Source of the DNA: Thauera humireducens
GTDB lineage: Bacteria > Pseudomonadota > Gammaproteobacteria > Burkholderiales > Rhodocyclaceae
Assembly (NCBI RefSeq): GCF_001051995.2
Contig: NZ_CP014646.1
Location: 3,658,001 to 3,722,000 of the forward strand
DNA length: 64,000 nucleotides
Direction: 5' to 3'
The position numbers and the translations under genes were made by a program. Each line of letters opens with the position of its first letter. Position 1 is the stretch's first letter. A model generated the notes under the pieces. The model saw only the letters and a program-made list of their open reading frames with translations. It did not search any database and was not told where the DNA came from. Positions 37,964-46,256 of this stretch are shown one piece after another.

Positions 37964-38484
37964 TGCCCGCACCTCCTCGGCGCGTGCCGGTTGGCGTTGG
38001 CGAACATGTCTCTTCCTCTCTCGACCGTCGAGCGATCGTGCTTGTCGTTATGTGTGTTCCTGCCTGCGTTCGCGGTGCATCTGTTGCGCCGTCCGCTGAA
38101 GCAGTCGCTTTAAAGGATGGCACGGTGCCGGGCGGTTCTGCAACCTTGGGTGCCGCTTCGTGCATCGCCGCCGCTTGCCGTTTTCGGATAACGCTTGCGT
38201 CACCTGTGCTCCTACGATTTGTCCGCCTCCTGCATCAGCCGGGAACAGACCCGGCGTGTGGAGGCAAAGCCAGCAGCTGTGCAGGCCCTCGCAGAAGGGC
38301 TGGTAGCGGACTCGCGTGACCTTGCGGTGGCGTGAGGAGGAGACAGGATCGGATCGCCCGTTGCGAACGGTGTCCGTTGTCGCCCTCGGACTGCGCAGCG
38401 CTGCGGTGTTCTCCTCAAACGGGTCGGCTTGGCCGGCCCGCCGGGGGGATGCTTCATCAAAGGATATGAAGAGGAGATCCGGTC
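37964..38484 (+). promoter_or_regulatory. Long qhpR-qhpA control region and structured qhpA leader
   Basis: 521 bp without a credible gene. Toward qhpA there is a nested hairpin: outer GCCTCC/GGAGGC (38225-38230 with 38260-38265) around an inner GCCGGG/CCCGGC stem (38238-38243 with 38250-38255) with loop AACAGA. A second hairpin follows, GCCCT/AGGGC (38285-38289 with 38296-38300), with loop CGCAGA. Both hexaloops end in CAGA. The last part holds GAGGAG, the ribosome binding site of qhpA. I could not place a promoter or the QhpR site. Confidence 0.5.
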
Positions 38485-40068
38485 TTGAAAATCAGAACCC
38501 TTGCCACTGCCCTGAGCAGCATGGCTGTGATTGGCATCTCGCTGGCGCCCCCCCAGGCGCACGCCTCGGCTGAAGCGCTGATCCGCGCAAAGTGCTTGCC
38601 CTGTCACACCGAAAGCGACGACGGCATCAGCCGTATCAGCCAACAGCGCAAGACGCCTGAAGGCTGGCTGATGTCGGTGGCGCGCATGCAGATCGTCCAT
38701 GGCCTGAAGATCACCGACGAGGAGCGCCGTACGGTGGTCAAGTATCTGGCCGACACCCGGGGCCTGGCGCCGTCGGAGACCGCCGGTGCGCGTTATGCGA
38801 TGGAACGCCGCCTCAACACCATGGAGGCCTTCGAGTCCGAGCAGTTCACCCAGATGTGCGCGCGCTGCCATACCGGCGCGCGCGTGCTCCTGCAGCGCCG
38901 CCCCGCATCCGAGTGGGAGCATCTGGTGCATTTTCACCTCGGCCAGTACCCCACCGCGGAGTATCAGGCCCTGGGGCGCGACCGCGACTGGCTGGGCATC
39001 GCGTTGAAGGAGATGGTGCCGGAGCTGGCGAGCAAGCTGCCGCTGGAGTCGGAAGCCTGGAAGCAGTGGCAGGCGCACGCGCCGCAGGCGGTGAAGGGCG
39101 AGTGGAGCATGAGCGGCCACATGAGCGGCCGTGGCGGCTTCTCGGGCGTGATGAAGGTCGCGGCGGGCAAGGGCAAGGACCGCTACACGCTTGCCTTTGA
39201 CGGTCGCTGGGACGACGGCAGGCCGATGCAGGGCAAGGGACAGGCGCTGATCTACACCGGCTACGAGTGGCGCGGTGACCTGGTGGTGGATGGCACGCCA
39301 ATGCGCCAGGTATTCGCAGTGGAAGACGGTGTGATGCGCGGCCGCATGTTCATGCGTGATCAGGATGAGGTCGGCGCCGACGTGGTCGCCAGCCTGCAAG
39401 GGGCCGGCAACAGCCGCGTGCTGGCGGTGCATCCTTCGTACCTGAAGGCGGGCGAGAGCGCCGAGCTGCGCATCGTCGGTTCCGGCCTGGCGGGCGACGT
39501 GACGCTGCCCGCGGGCGTGAAGCTGATCGACACGGTCAAGCGCTCCGCGACCGAGGTGGTGGTTCGCGTGCAGGCCGATGGCGCGGCGCGCGGCGTGCAC
39601 CCGGTGGCGGTCGGCAAGGTTTCGGGTGGCGCGCTGGCGCTGTACGACAGCGTGGCCGCGGTGAAGGTGCTGCCCGCGTTCGCGGTCGCCCGCATTGGCG
39701 GCAACGGGACGCCGACGGCCAAGGTCGAGGCGCGCTTCGATGCCGAGGCGTGGGCGGCTGGCGCCGACGGCAAGGCCGGCACCGAGGACGATTTCCGCAT
39801 CGGCGTGATGCCGGCGAAGTGGTCGGTGGAGCCCTTCAACGAGGTGGCGGCACATGATCAGGACGTCAAGTTCGCCGGCCTGATGGATGCCGCGAGCGGC
39901 GTATTCGTGCCCGGAGACGCTGGTCCCAACCCGGCACGCCGCATGTCGGCGAGCAACGTGGGCAACCTCAAGGTGGTGGCCGAGGTGGAGCAGGGGGGCG
40001 AAAGGCTGCGGGGCGAAGGCCAGGTCATCGTGGCGCCGCCGCGCTGGAACAACCCGCCGCTGCCCTGA
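38485..40068 (+). CDS. qhpA: Quinohemoprotein amine dehydrogenase alpha subunit (diheme)
   Basis: The 527-residue periplasmic alpha subunit. After a signal peptide (cleavage near AHA, about residue 27) the N-terminal domain has two CxxCH heme c sites, C37-H41 and C125-H129. The rest forms beta-sandwich domains. It accepts electrons from the gamma-subunit quinone and passes them to a soluble carrier. The start is TTG at 38485, supported by GGAG eight bases upstream and by the signal peptide beginning exactly there. It is first of qhpA-D-C-B. Confidence 0.94.
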   Translation: MKIRTLATALSSMAVIGISLAPPQAHASAEALIRAKCLPCHTESDDGISRISQQRKTPEGWLMSVARMQIVHGLKITDEERRTVVKYLADTRGLAPSETAGARYAMERRLNTMEAFESEQFTQMCARCHTGARVLLQRRPASEWEHLVHFHLGQYPTAEYQALGRDRDWLGIALKEMVPELASKLPLESEAWKQWQAHAPQAVKGEWSMSGHMSGRGGFSGVMKVAAGKGKDRYTLAFDGRWDDGRPMQGKGQALIYTGYEWRGDLVVDGTPMRQVFAVEDGVMRGRMFMRDQDEVGADVVASLQGAGNSRVLAVHPSYLKAGESAELRIVGSGLAGDVTLPAGVKLIDTVKRSATEVVVRVQADGAARGVHPVAVGKVSGGALALYDSVAAVKVLPAFAVARIGGNGTPTAKVEARFDAEAWAAGADGKAGTEDDFRIGVMPAKWSVEPFNEVAAHDQDVKFAGLMDAASGVFVPGDAGPNPARRMSASNVGNLKVVAEVEQGGERLRGEGQVIVAPPRWNNPPLP

Positions 40069-40136
40069 TCGGTGGTGCGCTTCGTTCCGGCAGGCGCGGC
40101 CTGCCCTCCGCAATCCCGACACCGAAGGAGGCTCCC

Positions 40137-41567
40137 ATGGGTGCCGTCTTGAATCTGGTGCAGAACAACCTGCACGAGCTGCGCGTCGATGAAACGCGCA
40201 TGCTGTTCCACATCCCGAGCAGTTCGCTGTTCGCGCTCGACCCGCTGACTGCGGCGCTGATCGATCGCATCCGTCGTCAGAGCCTGACCGCCGAGGCGCT
40301 GATCGACGGCCTGCGCACCGAGTTCGACGCCGACGAGGTGGCCGAGGCGATTCGCGAGCTGGTGGCCCTCGAACTGGTCGACGACGGTCGTCCGGCCGGC
40401 GCCACTGCGCTCGCGCACACCTTCGAGCGTTTCCCGCTCACCACGGTGGTGCTCAACGTCAACACGGGCTGCAACCTGAGCTGCACCTACTGCTACAAGG
40501 AAGATCTCGACAAGCCCTCGGCGGGCCGCAAGATGGCCTTCGAGACCGCACGCGACGCGATCGAGATGATGCTGCGCGAGTCGCCCGACGAACCGCGCTA
40601 CACCGTCGTCTTCTTCGGCGGCGAGCCGCTCAGCAACCTGCCGCTGATCAAGGACGTGGTGGCGTACTGCGAGACGCGCTTCCCCGAGCTCGGCAAGCAG
40701 GTCGATTTCGTCATGACGACGAACGCCACGCTGCTTGCAGACGACACGATCGACTGGCTCAACGCCCACCGCTTCGGCCTGTCGATCAGCATCGACGGTC
40801 CCAAGGCGATCCATGACCGCAACCGGCTCACGGTCGGCGGTCAGGGCACCTACGAGACCGTGCGGCGCAAGGCCGAGCGCCTGCTGTCGCGCTACAGCGC
40901 GCGGCCGGTGGGTGCGCGCGTCACGCTGACCCACGGCACCACCGAGGTCGAGCGCATCTGGGACCACCTGTTCAACGAGCTCGGCTTTGCCGAAGTCGGC
41001 TTCGCGCCGGTGACCTCCGGCGACATCAGCACCTTCAACCTGACGGGTGAGGAGCTGGTCGAGGTCTTCGCCGGACTCAAGCGGCTTGGTCAGCGTTACC
41101 TGGAGGCGGCGCTGGAGGGGCGCAACATCGGCTTCTCCAACATGCACCAGCTGATCACCGACCTGCATGAAGGCCACAAGAAGGCGCTGCCCTGCGGTGC
41201 CGGGCTGAAGATGCTGGCGGTCGATCACAAGGGCGAACTGAACCTGTGCCACCGCTTCACCGGCTCCACGCTGCCGACCTTCGGCGACGTGAAGAACGGC
41301 ATCAAGCGCGAGCAGCTCGGCGACTTCCTGTCCCAGCGCCTGGACCGCACGGATACCGGCTGCGCGAGCTGCCGCATCCGCAACCTGTGCTCGGGCGGCT
41401 GCTACCACGAGAGCTACGCGCGCTACGGCGATCCGGCACATCCCACCTATCACTACTGCGATCTGATGCGGGACTGGGTGGACTTCGGCATCGAGGTCTA
41501 CAGCCGCATCATGGCCGGCAACCCGGCCTTCATCGAACAGCACATTTCCCCGAGGAGGGCGTCATGA
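40137..41567 (+). CDS. qhpD: Radical SAM maturase QhpD
   Basis: A 476-residue radical SAM/SPASM enzyme. The cluster motif CNLSCTYC is C112, C116, C119, and the C-terminal SPASM region has cysteines in [26 protein letters not shown]. QhpD installs the three Cys-to-Asp/Glu thioether crosslinks in QhpC before export. The N-terminal 100 residues are likely the peptide-recognition region. GAAGGAGG precedes the ATG, and the stop overlaps the qhpC start (ATGA), coupling enzyme and substrate. Confidence 0.95.
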   Translation: MGAVLNLVQNNLHELRVDETRMLFHIPSSSLFALDPLTAALIDRIRRQSLTAEALIDGLRTEFDADEVAEAIRELVALELVDDGRPAGATALAHTFERFPLTTVVLNVNTGCNLSCTYCYKEDLDKPSAGRKMAFETARDAIEMMLRESPDEPRYTVVFFGGEPLSNLPLIKDVVAYCETRFPELGKQVDFVMTTNATLLADDTIDWLNAHRFGLSISIDGPKAIHDRNRLTVGGQGTYETVRRKAERLLSRYSARPVGARVTLTHGTTEVERIWDHLFNELGFAEVGFAPVTSGDISTFNLTGEELVEVFAGLKRLGQRYLEAALEGRNIGFSNMHQLITDLHEGHKKALPCGAGLKMLAVDHKGELNLCHRFTGSTLPTFGDVKNGIKREQLGDFLSQRLDRTDTGCASCRIRNLCSGGCYHESYARYGDPAHPTYHYCDLMRDWVDFGIEVYSRIMAGNPAFIEQHISPRRAS

Positions 41568-41890
41568 AGCATCTCAAGGCGATCAACAACAAGGCGCGAC
41601 TGCTGGACAAGGCGGTCGCAGAGGACCGGGTCGAGGAAGTGGTGGCGATGAGCGCCATCGCCGGCTGCACGGCGACGGTGGACCCGGGCTGGGAAGTGGA
41701 CGCCTTCGGCGGCGTGGCTTCGCTGTGCCAGCCGATGGAGTCGGATCTCTATGGCTGCGCCGATCCGTGCTGGTGGCCGGCCCAGGTGCCGGACGTGATG
41801 AACACCTACCCGGACTGGAACAAGGACGCTGCCAACACCCGCGAGGACTGGCGCAATCTCGGCTCGGTCTTCCCGGGCGACAAGCTGTGA
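41564..41890 (+). CDS. qhpC: QHNDH gamma subunit precursor (crosslinked, CTQ-bearing)
   Basis: A 108-residue precursor. With a 28-residue leader, the mature numbering places every known modified residue: C35/E44 (7-16), C55/D61 (27-33) and C69/D77 (41-49) as thioether pairs, and C65/W71 (37-43) as the cysteine tryptophylquinone pair. No Sec signal is present, in line with export by QhpF after modification and cleavage by QhpE. All residues needed for activity are present, so the gene looks functional. Confidence 0.96.
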   Translation: MKHLKAINNKARLLDKAVAEDRVEEVVAMSAIAGCTATVDPGWEVDAFGGVASLCQPMESDLYGCADPCWWPAQVPDVMNTYPDWNKDAANTREDWRNLGSVFPGDKL

Positions 41891-41901
41891 AGGGGGCGGA
41901 C

Positions 41902-43035
41902 ATGAAGAAAACGATGATCGGCTGCGCCCTGCGCCGCACCGCGGCCGCGCTCGCCTGCCTGGCCGCCGGCACCTTGCACGCCGCCGCCAACGAGTCGCTG
42001 GCGCTCAAGCCCGGCAGCGAGTACCTGATGGTGGCCAACTATCCGAACAACCTGAACGTGGTCGACCTGGCCAGCGAGACGGTCTACAAGACCTGCGCGT
42101 TGCCCGACGCGTTCGGGCCGGGCGTCACGCAGATTGCCCCCGACCGCCGCACCGCCTACATCCTCAACAACCGCTTCGGCACGATCTACGGCGTCGACCT
42201 CGATACCTGCAAGCTCACGTTCCGCGCCGAGATGTCGCAGGGCGATAACGAGCGCGCCAAATCGATCGCCTCCTTTACCATCAGCCCCGATGGCAAGGAA
42301 CTGTATGCGGTGCAGAACCCGACCACGATCAACCGCGACCACTATCGTGTCGGCGAGCCACGTTTCGCGGTCTACGACACCGGTGCCGGCCTGGAGGCCA
42401 GGCCGGTGCGCACCTTCCCGGCCCCGCGCCAGGCCAACATCATGCAGTCGGGCGACGACGGCGCGGTCTACCTGGCGGGCCCGAACATCTACAAGGTGGA
42501 TGTGAAGACCGGTGCCATGACGGTGGCGCTGCCGATCCGGGACTGGCAGCGTTCGACGCATGCCCCGCTCGACGTGCTCTACCTGTGGCCGGTGCAGACG
42601 CCCACCCGGGACTTCACCATCCTGTACACCACGGCGAAGTTCCAGGACGACAAGCAGGACATGGCGACGGCCGAGTACCAGTACGGTTTCCTGAACGTCA
42701 ACCTGAAGAATGGCGAGACCGAGGCGCGCGAGTTCGGACCGCTGACCGAGATCTACTTCACCGGCATCCGCTCGCCGAAGGACCGCAACATCATCTACGG
42801 CCTGCTGCATCGCCTGACCAAGTACGACATCGCCCAGCAGAAGCTGCTGCAGGCCGCCGAGCTTGATCACACCTACTACACGGTGCTGACCAACCAGTCA
42901 GGTAGCCGGCTCTATCTCACCGGCACCTTCAACGACATCTCCATCCATGACGCCGACACCCTGGGCAAGGTCGGCCAGGTGAAGCTGCCGGGCGGGGACA
43001 TGTCGCTCGGCACCGGGCAGGTCTTCGTGCGCTGA
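41902..43035 (+). CDS. qhpB: QHNDH beta subunit (YVTN beta-propeller)
   Basis: A 377-residue periplasmic beta-propeller subunit that holds the gamma subunit next to the hemes. The signal peptide MKKTMIGCALRRTAAALACLAAGTLHAAA is followed by repeats such as YLMVANYPNNLNVVDLASETV and TAYILNNRFGTIYGVDLDT. The start at 41902 follows AGGGGGCGGAC and lies 11 bp after qhpC. It completes the alpha-beta-gamma enzyme. Confidence 0.93.
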   Translation: MKKTMIGCALRRTAAALACLAAGTLHAAANESLALKPGSEYLMVANYPNNLNVVDLASETVYKTCALPDAFGPGVTQIAPDRRTAYILNNRFGTIYGVDLDTCKLTFRAEMSQGDNERAKSIASFTISPDGKELYAVQNPTTINRDHYRVGEPRFAVYDTGAGLEARPVRTFPAPRQANIMQSGDDGAVYLAGPNIYKVDVKTGAMTVALPIRDWQRSTHAPLDVLYLWPVQTPTRDFTILYTTAKFQDDKQDMATAEYQYGFLNVNLKNGETEAREFGPLTEIYFTGIRSPKDRNIIYGLLHRLTKYDIAQQKLLQAAELDHTYYTVLTNQSGSRLYLTGTFNDISIHDADTLGKVGQVKLPGGDMSLGTGQVFVR

Positions 43036-43149
43036 ATCCGCACGCACACGTACTGATCCGCTGACCCGCGTCGCGGGGCGTTCATCGGGGCCTCAACGTC
43101 CCCGAGAGCCCCGCGCACGCCAAAAAAAATCAATCAGGAGACGAACATC

Positions 43150-44463
43150 ATGCGCATTCACACGACCGTGGCCGCCCTGCTCGCGGGGCTGGCCACGCTG
43201 GGCAGCGCGCAGGCCGCAGATTTCTACGAACGCGATGGCACCACCCTGGGGTTCAACGTGGACGGCATGGCCGGTGCCTTTTCGACGAGCGAGGACTACC
43301 TTGCCGAGGGCGGCAAGAAGTGGCGCGAAGCCTTCGTGCATGGCGTGCTGGTCGGCAAGACCCGCGCCGGCGAAGGCGAACTGTATGGCGGGCTGGGCGC
43401 GATCGCGCAGGGCACCTGGGGCGACGGCGACGCCGGCGGCTACACCAACGGACGCGAGCGCGATGTCGATCTGGAGGACGCCTACCTCGGCTGGCGCAGC
43501 GCTGGCGGCCTGCTCGATTTCTCGTTCGGTCGCCAGCAGTTCCAGCTCGGAGACGGCTTCCTGATTGCGGGCGACCGCATCAACCTCGGCAGGGGGCTTG
43601 ACGCCTTGGGTGTTGATGTCGACCGTGGCGGCGCCTACTACCTGGCGGCGAAGAAGAGCTTCCGCAACACGGCCATCCTGCGTGTGGACCCCGACGGCCC
43701 GCTGCGTGGCGATGCCTTCTGGCTGCAGTCGGACAACCCCTACCAGCAGGACACCGAGCTCGGCGGGTTGAATGTGGAATACGTGTCCGAGACGCACGGC
43801 ACTCTGGGCCTGAGCTGGATGAAGGTGCTCGACGTGGACAAGGGCGCCGGGCTGGGCATCTTCGACCGCCGCGACGGCATGCGCATCACCAGCGTTCGCG
43901 GCCAGGGCAGCCTGGGGGTGGAGAACCTGTTCCTGTCCCTCGAGTACGTCGACCAGCGCGGTGGCAACGCCGCGGTGAAGAACGACGCCGACGCGTGGAC
44001 GGTCGAGGGCGGCTGGACCTTCGCCGATCTGCCGTGGAGTCCGACGCTGAACTACCGCCACGCCCGCTTCTCGGCCGACAAGGCCGGAACCGCCCGCAAC
44101 GAGGCTTTCGACCCGCTGTTCTTCGGCCTGAGCCGTGGCCTCGGTACCTGGTTCCAGGGCGAAGTCGCCGCCAACTACGCCGGCCCGGCCAACAGCGGCA
44201 ACAAGGTGGACCGCCTCGAGCTGACGCTTGCGCCGCGCGCGGATCTGTCGGTGAGCCTGCAGTACTGGGACATCAAGTCGATCGGCGATGCCGACGTCGA
44301 TGGGCGCGAGATTGACCTGTTCGCCTTCTGGCAGATCAACGACAACTTCACCTTCGTGCCGTTGATCGGCATCTATGAGCCACGCGGCGCAGACGTGAAG
44401 ACGCTGCAGGGCAACGACCGGCGCAACGTCTATCTGCAGGCGGTGATGCTGTTCAACTTCTGA
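43150..44463 (+). CDS. Outer-membrane beta-barrel protein (alginate-export/porin type)
   Basis: A 437-residue outer-membrane barrel. The signal peptide (MRIHTTVAALLAGLATLGSAQA) is followed by alternating hydrophobic/polar strands with LDFSFGRQQFQLGDGFLIAGDR, typical of the alginate-export porin family, and a C-terminal strand ending in Phe (LQAVMLFNF), the barrel-assembly signal. CAGGAGACGAAC precedes the ATG. Between qhpB and the aldehyde dehydrogenase it probably admits amine substrates. Not a core qhp gene. Confidence 0.86.
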   Translation: MRIHTTVAALLAGLATLGSAQAADFYERDGTTLGFNVDGMAGAFSTSEDYLAEGGKKWREAFVHGVLVGKTRAGEGELYGGLGAIAQGTWGDGDAGGYTNGRERDVDLEDAYLGWRSAGGLLDFSFGRQQFQLGDGFLIAGDRINLGRGLDALGVDVDRGGAYYLAAKKSFRNTAILRVDPDGPLRGDAFWLQSDNPYQQDTELGGLNVEYVSETHGTLGLSWMKVLDVDKGAGLGIFDRRDGMRITSVRGQGSLGVENLFLSLEYVDQRGGNAAVKNDADAWTVEGGWTFADLPWSPTLNYRHARFSADKAGTARNEAFDPLFFGLSRGLGTWFQGEVAANYAGPANSGNKVDRLELTLAPRADLSVSLQYWDIKSIGDADVDGREIDLFAFWQINDNFTFVPLIGIYEPRGADVKTLQGNDRRNVYLQAVMLFNF

Positions 44464-44533
44464 AGCGCGCGGACTTCGCGCCCAAACTTTACCGATCGAC
44501 CTGGCAGAACACATACACATACGGAGACGAACG

Positions 44534-46036
44534 ATGGATCGATACAAGGGTGAATTGCTCAGTGCCAACACGCGCCGCTTCCTGGCCCAGCCAAAGCGCA
44601 TGCTGATCGGCGGCGAATGGCTGGATGCCGCCGGCGGCGGCACGCTGGACGTGGTCGACCCCGCCAGCACGCAGGTGTTTGCCCGCGTGCCGGCGGGCGA
44701 GGCGGCCGACATCGATCGAGCGGTCGCGGCGGCGCGCAAGGCCTTCGAGCAGGGCGAGTGGCCGAAAATGCGCCCGGTCGACCGCGAGCGCCTGCTGCTG
44801 CGCCTGGCCGACCTGGTGGAGGCGAACGCACAGGAGCTGGCCGAGATCGAGGCGCTCGACAACGGCAAGCCGGTGACCATGGCGCGCGCGGTCGACCTCG
44901 CGCTGATGGTGGACTTCCTGCGCTACATGGCGGGTTGGGCGACCAAGATCGAGGGTGCGACGATGGACGTGTCGGTGCCGCTGGTGCGGGACCGCGAGTT
45001 CTTCGGTTTCACCCGGCGCGAGCCGGTGGGCGTGGTCGGCGCGATCATTCCGTGGAACTTCCCGCTCCTGATGGCGGCGTGGAAGGCCGGTCCGGCGCTG
45101 GCCTCGGGCTGCACCATGGTGCTCAAGCCGGCCGAAGAGACGCCCTTGTCGGCGCTGCGCTTTGCCGAACTGGTGCTGGAAGCCGGCTACCCGGCCGGGG
45201 TGTTCAACGTGGTCACCGGCCACGGCCACACCGCGGGCGCTGCGCTGGCCTCTCACACCGGCATCGAGAAGGTCGCCTTCACCGGCTCGACCGAGATCGG
45301 CAAGCTCGTCGGCAAGGCGGCGCTCGACAACATGACGCGGGTGTCGCTGGAGCTTGGCGGCAAGAGTCCGGTGATCGTGCTCGATGACGCCGATCCGGCG
45401 GTGGCGGCGGCCGGTGCGGCGCAGGCGATCTTCTTCAACCAGGGTCAGGTGTGCTGCGCGGGTTCGCGCCTGTATGTGCACAAGAGCCGCTTCGAGCGTG
45501 TGGTCGAGGGCCTGTCCGAGATCGCCGCCGGCATGAAGCTCGGCGCCGGCATCGACCCCGCGACCCAGATCGGCCCGCTGGTCTCGGCCGCCCAGCAGCA
45601 GCGCGTGCTCGGCTACATCCGCAGCGGTTTCGACCAGGGGGCGCGGGCACTGGCGGGCGGTACGGCGGGCGAGGGGGAGGGCTACTTCGTCAAGCCCACC
45701 GTGCTGGTCAACACCCGTGATGACATGAAGGTGGTGCGCGAGGAGATCTTCGGCCCGGTGGTGGTCGCGATGCCCTACGACGATCTCGACGAGGTCGCCC
45801 GCCGCGCCAACGACACGCCCTACGGGCTGGGTGCGAGCATCTGGTCCAACGACCTGTCGCGGGTGCATCGACTGGTGCCGAAGATCAAGGCCGGTACGGT
45901 CTGGGTCAACTGCCACAACATCCTCGATGCCTCGATGCCCTTCGGTGGCTACAAGCAGTCGGGCATCGGGCGCGAGATGGGGCGTGCGGTGCTCGATCTG
46001 TATACCGAGAGCAAGTCGGTGATCATGGCCCTGTGA
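44534..46036 (+). CDS. NAD(P)-dependent aldehyde dehydrogenase
   Basis: A 500-residue aldehyde dehydrogenase. The active-site glutamate is in LELGGKSP, the nucleophilic cysteine lies in FNQGQVCCAG, and the cofactor loop FTGSTEIGK is present. It resembles the betaine/phenylacetaldehyde dehydrogenase group. It probably oxidises the aldehyde that QHNDH makes from primary amines, once the aldehyde enters the cytoplasm. GGAGACGAACG precedes the ATG. It is in line with qhpADCB and the porin. Confidence 0.94.
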   Translation: MDRYKGELLSANTRRFLAQPKRMLIGGEWLDAAGGGTLDVVDPASTQVFARVPAGEAADIDRAVAAARKAFEQGEWPKMRPVDRERLLLRLADLVEANAQELAEIEALDNGKPVTMARAVDLALMVDFLRYMAGWATKIEGATMDVSVPLVRDREFFGFTRREPVGVVGAIIPWNFPLLMAAWKAGPALASGCTMVLKPAEETPLSALRFAELVLEAGYPAGVFNVVTGHGHTAGAALASHTGIEKVAFTGSTEIGKLVGKAALDNMTRVSLELGGKSPVIVLDDADPAVAAAGAAQAIFFNQGQVCCAGSRLYVHKSRFERVVEGLSEIAAGMKLGAGIDPATQIGPLVSAAQQQRVLGYIRSGFDQGARALAGGTAGEGEGYFVKPTVLVNTRDDMKVVREEIFGPVVVAMPYDDLDEVARRANDTPYGLGASIWSNDLSRVHRLVPKIKAGTVWVNCHNILDASMPFGGYKQSGIGREMGRAVLDLYTESKSVIMAL

Positions 46037-46041
46037 GCATC

Positions 46042-46072
46042 CTGCGCGCCGCCTCCATGCGGCGGCGCGCAG
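46042..46072 (+). other. Perfect 12-bp stem-loop after the aldehyde dehydrogenase
   Basis: CTGCGCGCCGCC (46042-46053) and its exact complement (46061-46072) enclose a 7-base loop just after the stop codon. No T-run follows, so termination would be partial. It may protect the upstream mRNA or reduce expression of the mini-ORF and CcmF-like gene. Confidence 0.55.
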
Positions 46073-46129
46073 TAAGGCGCTTGCGGGTCGGCGGCTCAGG
46101 ATCCTGACGGGCAGCGAGGAGGAATCGGA

Positions 46130-46255
46130 ATGAACCCCCCTGAACTGGCGGCGACGTCAGTGCGTGCGTTCGTGATCGGGCGGCTTGCGGAAGCAGCTGG
46201 GGCAACCGGTTGCTTGCCCGGCCTCCTCGATGTCTTCAAGGCGAAGGGCTGCTGA
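46130..46255 (+). CDS. 41-residue mini-ORF upstream of the CcmF-like gene
   Basis: ATG at 46130 is preceded by AGGAGGAATCGGA, one of the best ribosome binding sites in the region. It encodes 41 residues beginning MNPPELAATSVRAF and ending DVFKAKGC, with a second cysteine in GATGCLPG. There is no transmembrane segment, so it is not CcmD. Its stop lies one base before the ATG of the CcmF-like gene. It could be a small partner protein or a leader ORF controlling that gene. I do not recognise it. Confidence 0.5.
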   Translation: MNPPELAATSVRAFVIGRLAEAAGATGCLPGLLDVFKAKGC

Positions 46256-46256
46256 G

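Noticed and set aside
38225..38345. Cobalamin-riboswitch-like string on the minus strand (GCGAGTCCG...ACCAGCC)
   Set aside because: It resembles the 3' B12 box only loosely; the conserved core upstream is missing and no cobalamin gene is adjacent.
38212..40122. Minus-strand open frame through qhpA and its leader
   Set aside because: QhpA on the plus strand has a signal peptide and two CxxCH sites; the minus frame has no domain or start signal.
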